A DNA stretch of 28,115 nt, taken from contig DJSB01000050.1 of NCBI GenBank assembly GCA_002437945.1, forward strand, positions 222 through 28,336. Reading direction: 5' to 3'. The first letter of the stretch is position 1. Each line of letters starts with the position of its first letter. The stretch is from Christensenella sp. UBA6345. GTDB lineage: Bacteria > Bacillota > Clostridia > Christensenellales > UBA1242. The translations under genes and the position numbers were made by a program. Below, one piece after another: positions 7,380 through 15,728 of the stretch. The notes beneath the pieces were generated by a model, which ran no database searches, was not told where the DNA came from, and saw only the letters and a list, made by a program, of their open reading frames with translations.

Positions 7380-7461
7380 TGATAAATCTAGTCAAAAATA
7401 ATGCGAAGTAATATTTTCGTAAAACTAAAGTTTATTCAATCTAGTTGTGCTTGATTTATCA
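7380..7461 (+). other. Branched inverted-repeat structure in the queH 3' region
   Basis: TGATAAATC (7380-7388) pairs perfectly with GATTTATCA (7453-7461), enclosing two smaller hairpins: TGCGAA/TTCGTA (7402-7421) and AACTA/TAGTT (7423-7446). The fold resembles a three-way junction. It lies four nucleotides before the bidirectional terminator, so it would be the 3' end of the queH mRNA or a small RNA. No known family was recognised. Strand is assumed from queH; the same arms fold on the other strand. Confidence 0.35.
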
Positions 7462-7464
7462 AAC

Positions 7465-7498
7465 AAAAAGGCACTCACCTTTATGTGAGTGTCTTTTT
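7465..7498. terminator. Bidirectional terminator between queH and rlmD
   Basis: Stem AAAAAGGCACTCAC (7465-7478) / GTGAGTGTCTTTTT (7485-7498) with a 6-nt loop and one G-T pair has a T run on both strands. It serves the convergent queH (plus) and rlmD (minus) genes. Confidence 0.9.
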
Positions 7499-7541
7499 AT
7501 AGTTAAATACGATTAATAGCATATTTACAATTATATCAAAA

Positions 7542-8699
7542 TTATTTCTTCAAGCAAACAAGAGTTTCGACATGGTTGGTATGTGGAAACATATCGTACG
7601 GTGTAACACTCTCTATCTTAAATCCATAGTCTAATAATACTCTTAAATCTCTAGCAAGAGTCTTGGGATTACAACTTAAATACACTAATCGATATGGATT
7701 AAGTGTATTAATTTCGTCTAATACACTTTTTTGTGCACCTATACGTGGTGGGTCTAAAAACACCGATATTAATCCGCCATCTTTATATAGTTTACGGTAA
7801 TTAATGCGATTAATTAACTGTTCACACTTACCTAAAAGCGGAGCAACCTGATTATCGCAATTGTTAAGTTTGATAAGATTTTTTGCATCGTTAACCGCTT
7901 CTGGTACACTTTCTATAGATACTACTTTTGCTCCATTCTTGGCAAATATAAGGCTAGTAATACCTATACCAGAATACAAGTCCAATATTACCGATTTATC
8001 ATTAATATTAAGCATATCAAAAATATTTTTATATATTTTTTCGGCAATTTGAGTATTGACTTGAAAGAAAGAATTGGGAGATAATTCAAATTTAACGCCC
8101 AACATTTCGCCACGAAGTTTTTTAAAACCATATCTATGTATAAACTTTTTATCTTCAAATACAGCATTATCGGTACGTGTATTAACATTAATATAAAAAC
8201 TTACATTGTTAAATGCATTTTTAAGTTGGGTATAATACCACTCTGTACCAGCAAAGTTGGGAGTAGTGGCAACTATAGTTACCATTATTTCATTATCAAG
8301 TTTCCTTGCCACAACATACTTAAGTGTACCACTTTCCTTTCTCTTATTGTAAGCACTAATACGGTATTTTTTTACATACTCACGTGTGATAGTTATGAGT
8401 TGTTTAACCCATACATCATGCAACAAACAATCATCTACATCAACGATACGATTACTGTTTTCTTCAAAAAAACCCACTTCTGTCTTACCCTTAACTTCTC
8501 TTATAGCAAGATGAACTTTATTACGATACTTATATGGATAATACATACCTACAGTTTTTTCTACTTTCGTATTGATATTAAATTCACTTAATGCATCAAC
8601 GACTTGTTGCTGTTTAAGTTTAAGTTGACGGTCATAATCTACATTAAGAAGACTACACCCACCACAAATATTAAAATATTTACATTCTACATTTTTCAT
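7542..8699 (-). CDS. rlmD: 23S rRNA (uracil-C5)-methyltransferase, RlmD/RumA family
   Basis: This 385-aa SAM-dependent enzyme belongs to the RumA/TrmA family that makes 5-methyluridine in 23S rRNA; some Gram-positive members (RlmCD type) modify two sites, so exact position specificity is uncertain. Visible features: an N-terminal Fe-S motif C6, C12 and C15 (CGGC) with a later Cys in DDCLLHD, FFQVNTQIAEKIY, the SAM-binding DLYSGIGITSLIFA, LDPPRIG, and the catalytic Cys343 in LSCNPKTL. There is no N-terminal TRAM domain, unlike E. coli RlmD. No ribosome binding site precedes the ATG; a weak promoter (TTGTTT, 17 nt, TATATT at 8746-8718) would give a leader of about 13 nt. Confidence 0.9.
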   Translation of the reverse strand: MKNVECKYFNICGGCSLLNVDYDRQLKLKQQQVVDALSEFNINTKVEKTVGMYYPYKYRNKVHLAIREVKGKTEVGFFEENSNRIVDVDDCLLHDVWVKQLITITREYVKKYRISAYNKRKESGTLKYVVARKLDNEIMVTIVATTPNFAGTEWYYTQLKNAFNNVSFYINVNTRTDNAVFEDKKFIHRYGFKKLRGEMLGVKFELSPNSFFQVNTQIAEKIYKNIFDMLNINDKSVILDLYSGIGITSLIFAKNGAKVVSIESVPEAVNDAKNLIKLNNCDNQVAPLLGKCEQLINRINYRKLYKDGGLISVFLDPPRIGAQKSVLDEINTLNPYRLVYLSCNPKTLARDLRVLLDYGFKIESVTPYDMFPHTNHVETLVCLKK

Positions 8700-8717
8700 A
8701 TTTATATATTACTATAA

Positions 8718-8746
8718 AATATAAAAAACATAAAGTGATTAAACAA
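8718..8746 (-). promoter_or_regulatory. Possible promoter of rlmD
   Basis: On the minus strand TTGTTT (8746-8741) and TATATT (8723-8718) are spaced 17 nt apart. The -35 match is poor. It implies a very short leader with no Shine-Dalgarno sequence. Confidence 0.3.
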
Positions 8747-8806
8747 CTAATTATTATGTATATTAACTTCTTATTAATTACTCTCTACTACTCATTATTA
8801 AATAAT

Positions 8807-8849
8807 AAAAAAGTAAATCCTTTAGATTTATCATTAGGGATTTACTTTT
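8807..8849 (-). terminator. Intrinsic terminator downstream of the MBL-fold gene
   Basis: AAAAGTAAATCC and GGATTTACTTTT form a 12-bp stem with a 17-nt loop; on the minus strand a T run follows. It lies 17 nt after the MBL gene stop codon and separates it from rlmD. Confidence 0.8.
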
Positions 8850-8865
8850 ATAATTTAATTGAATA

Positions 8866-10011
8866 TTATGCGGCAGATTTCCATGCGTCTGGTATGACTC
8901 TATTATTCTTTAACCAGTCGCTATCTTTAAGCAATGTATTATTGTTAGAACATTCTACAGTTGCTTTACCTTTCTTAAATTTAACTACAATATTACCATT
9001 GAAACTAGTATAAGACACATCTTCCCATTTATCTTTTTCGTTTTTGGCTATAGTGCCAACAGTAGTAACATAAACTTTATCTGTCCATTTAGAAATACGG
9101 TCTATAAATAATTGAGTTGGGAAAGTGTTTTCTAGATTCTGTGTATATTCTACAGAACCGGCGCAACAAGTAACTACACACATCTCTGGTTGAATTACAT
9201 CTAAAAGGACATCGTTACTAGAAGTTTTTGAGCCATGGTGTCCAGCCTTAAATAGTTTAACTTTATCTAATTGATTATTTTTTACCAATCTTTCTTCGCC
9301 ATCTTTTTCTAGGTCGCCGGTAAATAAGTATTTATTGCTACCATCTTCTATTTGAAAACATACCGAATAGTTGTTTTCGTCTGGGCTAGAATTTTCATAA
9401 TAGTAGTTGTAAAGAATATTAAGCGAAATAGAATCTGTTAATTGATATGTACGTTGTCCGCCATCAGTATTATTATAACATTGTAAAGCATTATAGTGCT
9501 TTGCACCTTCAGTAACTTTTTTATCTCTTTCTTGATAATACTTCTTTAAAGTGTTGGTTTCTGCACTTCCTGTTTTGTTAGTACGTGGAAAATCTATAAT
9601 AGTGTCTACTTTATATCTTGAAAAGACACTGGCATTCTTGCTATCTCCAGCAAAGCCAGCAATATGGTCTCTATCAGCATGAGTAACTATTACGTACTCC
9701 AATTTTTTGTCAGTCACTTGTGTATCAAGATATTGGGCTATAGTACTAGAACTATCGGTACGGCTACCCGCATCTACAAGTATATCTACATCGCCACATT
9801 TTATATAACAACTATCTCCTGAATACCCATTACCTAGTTCCATAAAATGCATTTCTATGTCGCCATATACATAATCGCTTTTATAAAGGTTGTTGGTCTT
9901 TCTATCGTAAATATAGAATCCGCCTATACCAGCACAAAATCCTATAATCAAACTAATTATTGATAAAAAGATAGTCAAAGCCTTGTTAAGTTGAACATTC
10001 TTTTTTGCCAT
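8866..10011 (-). CDS. Membrane-anchored ComEC-like metallo-beta-lactamase-fold protein
   Basis: This 381-aa protein has a basic N-terminus, one membrane segment (about residues 11-33) and an extracytoplasmic hydrolase domain. The domain matches the MBL-fold part of ComEC/Rec2: the metal motif THADRDHIAG with His111, Asp113, Asp115 and His116, a buried LFTGDL with Asp233, and AGHHGSKTSS with His258/His259. ComEC-type MBL domains are thought to degrade the non-transported DNA strand, but the polytopic ComEC channel is absent here, so the substrate is unknown (nucleic acid, phosphodiester or other). GGAGAT precedes the ATG. It follows the AT-hook/Ig gene by 25 nt, which suggests one operon. Both proteins share the same topology, and their membrane segments are similar (LIIGFCAG and LIIGLLAG). 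Confidence 0.85.
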   Translation of the reverse strand: MAKKNVQLNKALTIFLSIISLIIGFCAGIGGFYIYDRKTNNLYKSDYVYGDIEMHFMELGNGYSGDSCYIKCGDVDILVDAGSRTDSSSTIAQYLDTQVTDKKLEYVIVTHADRDHIAGFAGDSKNASVFSRYKVDTIIDFPRTNKTGSAETNTLKKYYQERDKKVTEGAKHYNALQCYNNTDGGQRTYQLTDSISLNILYNYYYENSSPDENNYSVCFQIEDGSNKYLFTGDLEKDGEERLVKNNQLDKVKLFKAGHHGSKTSSNDVLLDVIQPEMCVVTCCAGSVEYTQNLENTFPTQLFIDRISKWTDKVYVTTVGTIAKNEKDKWEDVSYTSFNGNIVVKFKKGKATVECSNNNTLLKDSDWLKNNRVIPDAWKSAA

Positions 10012-10036
10012 AAATTATATCTCCATATTATTTCTC

Positions 10037-10609
10037 TTAAGCACCTAATACTACATTAACAACTCTTATACGTTGTACGCCTTTATACTTAAAGTTGTTA
10101 ATTGTGTAAACGATATTATATGAGCCTTCTTGTGTGGTATCTACAACACCAGTTATAACTATATCTTTTGATACATCTTTGCCCCATGCTTTAGCAATAG
10201 CACCTAGTTCGGTATAAGTGTCACCAATATTAAGATTTATTTCTTTATCGCCAACAACTTCAAAAACATCATCATTAGTTATTTGATTATAAGTAACCAT
10301 ACCTGCAAGTAAACCAATTATTAAAAACAATGCTACACAAAGTATAGTTACCCAATGGGTTTTCTTAACAACTTTTTTAACTTCTCTATTAATTTGTGTG
10401 GTACTTATATTTAACTCTCCACTACTCTGTGTATTAGCATTACTAACCGGATTTTTTCTAGGTCTACCTACTGGTCTTTTTGTAGTAGTTGTATTACTGC
10501 TAGTAGTTTTACTTGAACTTCTAGTACTCTTTGATTTAGTAGTATATGAACTATCTTTTTCTACACTAGTAGTTTTTGCTTTTTTATTAGTTGATTTTTG
10601 ATTAGCCAT
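10037..10609 (-). CDS. Single-pass membrane protein with AT-hook-like cytoplasmic tail and Ig-like ectodomain
   Basis: The 190-aa product has three parts. Residues 1-43 are a low-complexity Ser/Thr/Lys tail. Residues 44-53 read KRPVGRPRKN, close to an AT-hook (core GRP flanked by basic residues), which in known proteins binds the minor groove of AT-rich DNA. Residues 86-106 form one membrane helix, and 118-187 an Ig-like domain of the DUF5011 type (NLNIGDTYTELGAIA ... ITGVVDTTQEGSYNIVYTI). With the positively charged tail inside, the Ig domain would face outward. AGGAGA lies 7 nt before the ATG. It heads the operon with the MBL-fold gene. Function is not known; DNA binding by the tail is an inference from one short motif, and the tail could also bind the wall or phospholipid. 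Confidence 0.75.
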   Translation of the reverse strand: MANQKSTNKKAKTTSVEKDSSYTTKSKSTRSSSKTTSSNTTTTKRPVGRPRKNPVSNANTQSSGELNISTTQINREVKKVVKKTHWVTILCVALFLIIGLLAGMVTYNQITNDDVFEVVGDKEINLNIGDTYTELGAIAKAWGKDVSKDIVITGVVDTTQEGSYNIVYTINNFKYKGVQRIRVVNVVLGA

Positions 10610-10728
10610 ATTTTTCTCCTAATATATATAATTATGATTCGACAAATTATTTGTTTATTCGCATTTCCATTTTATTATAAATATAAAATTTTTAAAAGCA
10701 AAATAATAACAATCTTTATTAATTTAAC

Positions 10729-10757
10729 TTGAATTATTGTCGCCATAGTTATATAAT
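10729..10757 (+). promoter_or_regulatory. Promoter of tRNA-Gln
   Basis: TTGAAT (10729-10734), exactly 17 nt, and a perfect TATAAT (10752-10757) predict a start near 10764, about 32 nt before the mature 5' end. No other gene could use it before the terminator at 10878. Confidence 0.75.
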
Positions 10758-10795
10758 AAATATGTGCTAGATGCATATAACTTTTAAATAACTAT

Positions 10796-10872
10796 TGGGG
10801 TGTCGCCAAGTGGTTAAGGCAGAAGACTCTGACTCTTCCATTACGTGGGTTCAAATCCTACCACCCCAGCCA
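10796..10872 (+). tRNA. tRNA-Gln (anticodon CTG)
   Basis: A full cloverleaf can be drawn: acceptor TGGGGTG/CACCCCA, D stem GCC/GGC, anticodon stem GAAGA/TCTTC with loop CTCTGAC (anticodon CTG at 10829-10831, reading CAG), T stem GTGGG/CCTAC with loop TTCAAAT, discriminator G and an encoded CCA. The first pair is U1-A72, a hallmark of bacterial tRNA-Gln and an identity element for GatCAB. The variable loop counts as 6 nt. A CTG anticodon serves the rarer Gln codon in an AT-rich genome, so a TTG tRNA-Gln is expected elsewhere. Confidence 0.95.
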
Positions 10873-10877
10873 CTTAT

Positions 10878-10915
10878 AATACCAAACTTGAATAATACAT
10901 AGTCTGGTATTTTTT
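10878..10915 (+). terminator. Intrinsic terminator of tRNA-Gln
   Basis: AATACCAAACT (10878-10888) pairs with AGTCTGGTATT (10901-10911) with one mismatch, followed by a T run. Confidence 0.85.
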
Positions 10916-11042
10916 AATAACGTATGACACATAACATACATATAGAATAATTGGGTCTAGCAATTAATCTAATTATGTGATATGATATAAGTAACGATGT
11001 ATTTATTTTAATACAAAAAAATAAATCACAATAAACATTAAG

Positions 11043-11059
11043 TTGTCACTTTATGACAA
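11043..11059 (+). promoter_or_regulatory. Inverted repeat TTGTCA-5-TGACAA upstream of the lipoprotein gene
   Basis: A perfect 6-bp inverted repeat spaced by 5 nt lies about 45 nt before the lipoprotein ATG. The left arm resembles a -35 hexamer, but a good -10 is not found at the right distance. It could be an operator; no regulator family was recognised. Confidence 0.3.
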
Positions 11060-11103
11060 TAAGTATCTACTTTTAAACAAATAAACATATTATGGAGTCA
11101 AAT

Positions 11104-14100
11104 ATGAAAAAGATAACTAAAATATGCCTAGCATTGATCATGGTAATAATGCCGACAATATTACTATGTGCTTGTGGGTCAAATGGCGACAATACTAGTA
11201 GCGGTGGTGGTTCGAATAGCGGTGGACAACAGACAACAGGTTCACTACAAGAACTAAAAGATGCTACAGTATTTACTAAAAACACTAGTCCAAAATATGA
11301 TGGGAGTGCAAAATATATAGAGTTCAAAATCGCAAAACCCAACTCTAAAGAATATTTTATATTCACACAATCCACTGATGAATTTACTGTAGTATATAAA
11401 AACAATATTAATGTTGGAACAGCCAGTGCTGTAATTACAGCAACTAGTAAAAACCCATATTACACAGGAAGTGCAACTTTCAATTTTACTATAACACAAG
11501 GTTCTTGCACTGCAACATCTAAAGCCGATTTGTTATCCTATCTAAACAATAACAACTATGGCGAAATAGAATTTACTGCTCTTGGTAACACTTTAGAATT
11601 AGATACTAACGATATACTTAATATAGAAAAAACATTAATATTAAAACATTGTGAAATTGTTAATAATGGCACAATTAATATTGGTTTAAATGGCAGATTA
11701 TTGATAAAAAGTACTGACATGAACGACTGCATATTAAGAAACAATGGTACTATCAATAATGGCGGTAATATTGTAATTGGCGGTAGGGGTTATATATACA
11801 ACAACAACAAAATCAACAACAATAATAGATTGTTTGTAGAGTCACACGGAAGTCTATACACCAATAGCGTAATTAATAAAGTAACTAAAGACCCAGCATT
11901 TGCCACATATTACACACGCACAAGTATACTTGATTCTAATATACATGTTACACTTACCGACTCTTCTCCAATATATTATACAGGTAGCGAAATTCAACCT
12001 GATGTTATGGTAAAGATAGGTACTAGCGTATTAAGTAATAAAAACAATAGAGAATACACCGTAGAATACTTTAACAATATTAATTTAGGTAAAGCAAGTG
12101 TAGTAATAACTGCTAATGAAAATTCAACTTCAATCTATGGTACAACCACACTTTATTTTGATATATTACCTAAAGAAACTACTGTTAATCATATTAATGG
12201 ATTAAAGACCTTACTTTCTGATCCTAACTACACAAAAATAATCGCACAAGGTGTATACATATCAGAGCCTATAACCATAAGCAATGGAGTAACTGTAACA
12301 TTTACAGGTACAACAATTATTAATTCTACAGTTACCAACAATGGAACTATAATTAACAATAATAATTTATATTTAATAAAAACTATAGATAATTTTAGCA
12401 CAGTAATTAACAATAGTAACTTATATATAGTCGATAGAAATTCGGTTACCCACAACGCAATTAACAACAACGGCACAATATATACCAATGAATCTTTAGA
12501 TAATGTGGGTGGAACAATTAAACTTCGTAAACAAATTACCCTAGACGATATAAGTGCAGACCGCACTGTATTTGATTACAATGGCGAAAGTCAAGCACCT
12601 ACATACACTTTTACAGGTTCGGACGATGCTCTTACTTTTGATACATTATATTATTATGACGAAGATATTGTGGACGGAAAAATCAATTACAGATATATCC
12701 CACAGACTGAAGCCGGAAAAATAAACGTACTAATTGCTTTCACTATTCGTTCACAAGCATATTATGGAGAAATTACAACTAGTTATACCATTAACCGTTC
12801 TACATTAACTCCTAATGATAGTACAGAACTTATTAATGGTATTAAAAATAAAAACTATAGCACAATAATATTAAAAGAAAATACCAATTATACCCTAGAT
12901 TGTACATCTGACCCATTAACATTGTTAAATAACACAACTTTAAAAATAGGCAACAATTCCAATAGCACTGCAGTGTTACATTATAAAGGCGAATTTAGTA
13001 ATAATGGTACTATTATTAACAATGGTACTTTAATAAGTGATGCAGTAATAAATGATGACAATTATAGTTTTGGTAACATAATTAATAATGGCGATATTGT
13101 TAACAATGGAACTATGATATTTAATGAAAACTCTACCCTTTACAACTCTATCAGTACCGGAACAAAATATTTACGTACCGACATAAACAACTATTCATTA
13201 AGACAAACTAACGGCGAACAAAATTATACATATAATGGCGATAAAAGACCTATAATGCAATTAATGAATAATACCACCATAATTCCTAATACCAATTATC
13301 GTTATTATTACAATAACTGGGGAATTGGAAATGTAAGCATAGAGATAATAAGCAATATTAATTCTACTTTAATATACGGCGAAACAACTGATTATATTTT
13401 TGTAAAAGCAGGAACTTGCACTGTAAACAGTTGTGATGATTTACTAAATGCAGTTAATGATACAAATAACCAAAATGAAAATAATTATAATACTATAATC
13501 TTTGGTAGTGACTTTGAAATTGCAAAAAATATTACAATTCCTAGCGATATTACCCTTGACTGTAGAAATTATATACCATCAACTAAAGCAGGCTACACTT
13601 TAACACTTAATGGTACAATAATCCTTGAAACAAAATTATTCGGGAATGCAGTCCTTAATAAAAATTATAGTGGTAAAGTCATAGCAGAAGTATCAACTCG
13701 TGAAAAATTTAATTATTTCTGTGGTCATGTAACACCTGTAGATGTAATTAAATTAATGGCTGATATATTAGACGATACAGTTAAAGAGATAACTCTAGAT
13801 AGAGAAACCGATAGAGACTTAACAGTAGACCTTAATGGCTACAGTATGAAAAAAATCACTATTAATAATGGTAATGCTACTTCTAAATATTGTCACAATA
13901 TCACTTTCACATCTACCACATCTACTGGTCGAATTGGTGTAGGTTCTACAACATATGGCGTAGTAATTAATAGATTTTTAGCACCATACACTATTACATT
14001 TAAAAATGTAGATATATACGGGACTAATGGTATTAATTATGGCGGATATGAACAACTTGTTAAACTTGATAAAACTGCAACAATAAAAAATCTAGCCAAT

Positions 14101-14109
14101 CCAGATTAA
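11104..14109 (+). CDS. Large Asn-rich modular surface lipoprotein
   Basis: The 1001-aa product starts with a lipoprotein signal peptide: MKK, a hydrophobic stretch, and LLCAC with the acylated Cys predicted at residue 24, then a Gly/Ser/Asn linker. The start at 11104 uses GGAG 7 nt upstream. The body shows about four related modules of 230-300 residues, beginning near residues 60, 275, 475 and 695. Each has an MBG/YDG-like Ig-type domain (for example IYYTGSEIQPD ... ASVVITA ... YFDI) and then a low-complexity, Asn-rich parallel beta-helix-like part with repeated NNGTI and NNG turns. It should be displayed on the outer face of the membrane or wall. Function is unknown; adhesion or glycan binding are family-level guesses. 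No sortase motif or enzyme motif was seen. It is monocistronic with no clear promoter. Confidence 0.8.
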   Translation: MKKITKICLALIMVIMPTILLCACGSNGDNTSSGGGSNSGGQQTTGSLQELKDATVFTKNTSPKYDGSAKYIEFKIAKPNSKEYFIFTQSTDEFTVVYKNNINVGTASAVITATSKNPYYTGSATFNFTITQGSCTATSKADLLSYLNNNNYGEIEFTALGNTLELDTNDILNIEKTLILKHCEIVNNGTINIGLNGRLLIKSTDMNDCILRNNGTINNGGNIVIGGRGYIYNNNKINNNNRLFVESHGSLYTNSVINKVTKDPAFATYYTRTSILDSNIHVTLTDSSPIYYTGSEIQPDVMVKIGTSVLSNKNNREYTVEYFNNINLGKASVVITANENSTSIYGTTTLYFDILPKETTVNHINGLKTLLSDPNYTKIIAQGVYISEPITISNGVTVTFTGTTIINSTVTNNGTIINNNNLYLIKTIDNFSTVINNSNLYIVDRNSVTHNAINNNGTIYTNESLDNVGGTIKLRKQITLDDISADRTVFDYNGESQAPTYTFTGSDDALTFDTLYYYDEDIVDGKINYRYIPQTEAGKINVLIAFTIRSQAYYGEITTSYTINRSTLTPNDSTELINGIKNKNYSTIILKENTNYTLDCTSDPLTLLNNTTLKIGNNSNSTAVLHYKGEFSNNGTIINNGTLISDAVINDDNYSFGNIINNGDIVNNGTMIFNENSTLYNSISTGTKYLRTDINNYSLRQTNGEQNYTYNGDKRPIMQLMNNTTIIPNTNYRYYYNNWGIGNVSIEIISNINSTLIYGETTDYIFVKAGTCTVNSCDDLLNAVNDTNNQNENNYNTIIFGSDFEIAKNITIPSDITLDCRNYIPSTKAGYTLTLNGTIILETKLFGNAVLNKNYSGKVIAEVSTREKFNYFCGHVTPVDVIKLMADILDDTVKEITLDRETDRDLTVDLNGYSMKKITINNGNATSKYCHNITFTSTTSTGRIGVGSTTYGVVINRFLAPYTITFKNVDIYGTNGINYGGYEQLVKLDKTATIKNLANPD

Positions 14110-14121
14110 TCATAAAAAAAC

Positions 14122-14157
14122 AAAAAAGCCATCACAATAATGAAGTGATGGTTTTTT
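14122..14157. terminator. Bidirectional terminator between the lipoprotein and YwaF-family genes
   Basis: CCATCAC (14129-14135) pairs with GTGATGG (14145-14151), flanked by an A run and a T run that extend the stem. It lies between convergent genes. Confidence 0.9.
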
Positions 14158-14159
14158 TA

Positions 14160-14963
14160 TTATTGATTATTAGTATCATCTTTTACATTGTTAGCATTAT
14201 CTTCTTCTACATTATTTTCACTTGCAACATTAACACGTAAAGATTTTTTATATTTTAATTCTTTAATAATAGATGGCAAATGTACTAAAGTTACACTCAC
14301 AAAACCTATAGCAACCAAAGTAAAGAAATATGCATACCAACCATGATTCAAGTTAAGTAGTGGTAAACCTTTTGCTGGTGGTCTTACTACAAACAAGAAA
14401 TTGGTGTTGTAAACTGCCAATAATCCATTAACCCATATCATAACAATGGCTAGAGAAGCCAAAGATATAAGGTTAATAATCCAAGATTTAATACCTAAAT
14501 CAGTATACTTAAACATAATTAAGTATATAGCATACCATATCATAACTGCATGGTATATAAAACATTGATAAGCATATGGACGAGCAAAGTCTACTCCGCT
14601 TGTAGCCATAAGTATAGACAATGATGCACCTATTAATCCTATAGGAATTAAAAAGTTAATCATATATCTTCTAAATTTACTATCTTTACTAAATGGCAAC
14701 CAGAAGAATAAGAAAATAAATATTGAACATATATGCAATGGTAAAGCGGTAGCACTAATTACCATACCATTACTAACATCTGTCCCGTTGGCAAACTCCA
14801 TATGAGTAAATACTTTACATAGTTCGCTTACTAACGAAACTCCCGCCATAATAAATGCCGCTGTCTTAAATGAAAACTTAAATTTCTTTGAACAATATGT
14901 TAAAGCAAGAATTATCACTATACATATTGCTATCCATATAAAATGTCTAGGTGTGAACATCAT
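14160..14963 (-). CDS. YwaF/TMEM164-family membrane protein (second of two)
   Basis: This 267-aa polytopic protein (about 6-7 membrane helices) matches the YwaF family (TIGR02206/TMEM164-like). Landmarks are LPLHICSIFIF near residue 75 and NFLFVVRPPAKG near 190, both typical of the family. A hydrophilic Asn/Asp-rich tail of about 30 residues ends it. The family has no firmly established bacterial function; the eukaryotic relative TMEM164 is a lipid acyltransferase-type enzyme, a distant analogy only. The start at 14963 has AAGGAG 5 nt upstream, and the gene overlaps the upstream paralogue by 17 nt, so the two are probably translated together. Confidence 0.8.
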   Translation of the reverse strand: MMFTPRHFIWIAICIVIILALTYCSKKFKFSFKTAAFIMAGVSLVSELCKVFTHMEFANGTDVSNGMVISATALPLHICSIFIFLFFWLPFSKDSKFRRYMINFLIPIGLIGASLSILMATSGVDFARPYAYQCFIYHAVMIWYAIYLIMFKYTDLGIKSWIINLISLASLAIVMIWVNGLLAVYNTNFLFVVRPPAKGLPLLNLNHGWYAYFFTLVAIGFVSVTLVHLPSIIKELKYKKSLRVNVASENNVEEDNANNVKDDTNNQ

Positions 14964-15711
14964 TTTTCTCCTTGTGTTTATTAATAATATATTCTATCAA
15001 TTTATAAATCCCATAACTTGCCCAGAATGGTACTGTAACTTGTAGGATTAAAAATATAAATGGATACAAAGTTGGACTCCAATTAAATACCGCTTCAGAG
15101 ATAGCAAAATTTAATGGTCTAGATATATACATTAAGTTTTGTCCTGTACATCTATTAATAATATAAGCCAAAATTCCTATTATCATTAAGGCTATAATAT
15201 AGTTAACAAAATCTTTTGCTTTTGGTTTATAATACCCTGTTATGGTTATCAACAATCCTATATATATCATTGCTCCATGATACAACATGGTACGTAAACA
15301 CATATAGTGATATATAGGATAATTGGGAATACAAGCATCTGGATAACAGAAAAATGCTATCGCCCCTATAATACCACCCATAACTAAAAAACTTAAACCA
15401 GTAGTCTCAAGCCATTTAACTTTTTTAATACAAGCAAAGACTCCGCAGTACATAAACAATGAGCAAAAGTACAGAGGCAAAAATTCAACTTCTTCTATAC
15501 CGTACGTAACTCCTATAAATATCATCTTCCCTATTTCGGTTAATATCGCTATTATAGTAGTTATGAGTATTGTCCTATATACGGCTTTATGTGACATATG
15601 CCTAGATAGTATAAGTCCTACCACTACAAGTACAATAACTATACAGAGTGCAATAATATAAGTAGTAGACCACATACCACATGCAGTCTCTTTATTCCTT
15701 TGTGTAAACAT
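14947..15711 (-). CDS. YwaF/TMEM164-family membrane protein (first of two)
   Basis: A 254-aa polytopic membrane protein and divergent paralogue of its downstream neighbour. The same two landmarks occur at matching positions: LPLYFCSLFMY near residue 78 and NLMYISRPLN near 196, the first with Tyr in place of His. It has about seven helices and a short charged tail. AAGGA lies about 6 nt before the ATG at 15711. It begins 17 nt after the ybaK-like gene and overlaps the next by 17 nt. Two different paralogues in fixed ratio suggest a heteromeric membrane complex, but this is an inference. Confidence 0.8.
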   Translation of the reverse strand: MFTQRNKETACGMWSTTYIIALCIVIVLVVVGLILSRHMSHKAVYRTILITTIIAILTEIGKMIFIGVTYGIEEVEFLPLYFCSLFMYCGVFACIKKVKWLETTGLSFLVMGGIIGAIAFFCYPDACIPNYPIYHYMCLRTMLYHGAMIYIGLLITITGYYKPKAKDFVNYIIALMIIGILAYIINRCTGQNLMYISRPLNFAISEAVFNWSPTLYPFIFLILQVTVPFWASYGIYKLIEYIINKHKEKNDVHT

Positions 15712-15728
15712 ATATTTCCTTTTAATAA

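Noticed and set aside
8136..8591. 151-aa plus-strand open frame inside rlmD
   Set aside because: Antisense to a well-supported methyltransferase, with no family motifs.
10398..10601. Plus-strand hydrophobic open frame opposite the AT-hook gene
   Set aside because: It is the reverse complement of the Ser/Thr/Lys-rich low-complexity tail, which naturally gives a Leu/Val-rich shadow; no ribosome binding site.
11640..12480. CRISPR-like or tandem DNA repeats in the lipoprotein gene
   Set aside because: The repeated AATAATGG-type words come from the Asn-Asn-Gly-Thr protein pattern; spacing and sequence are irregular.
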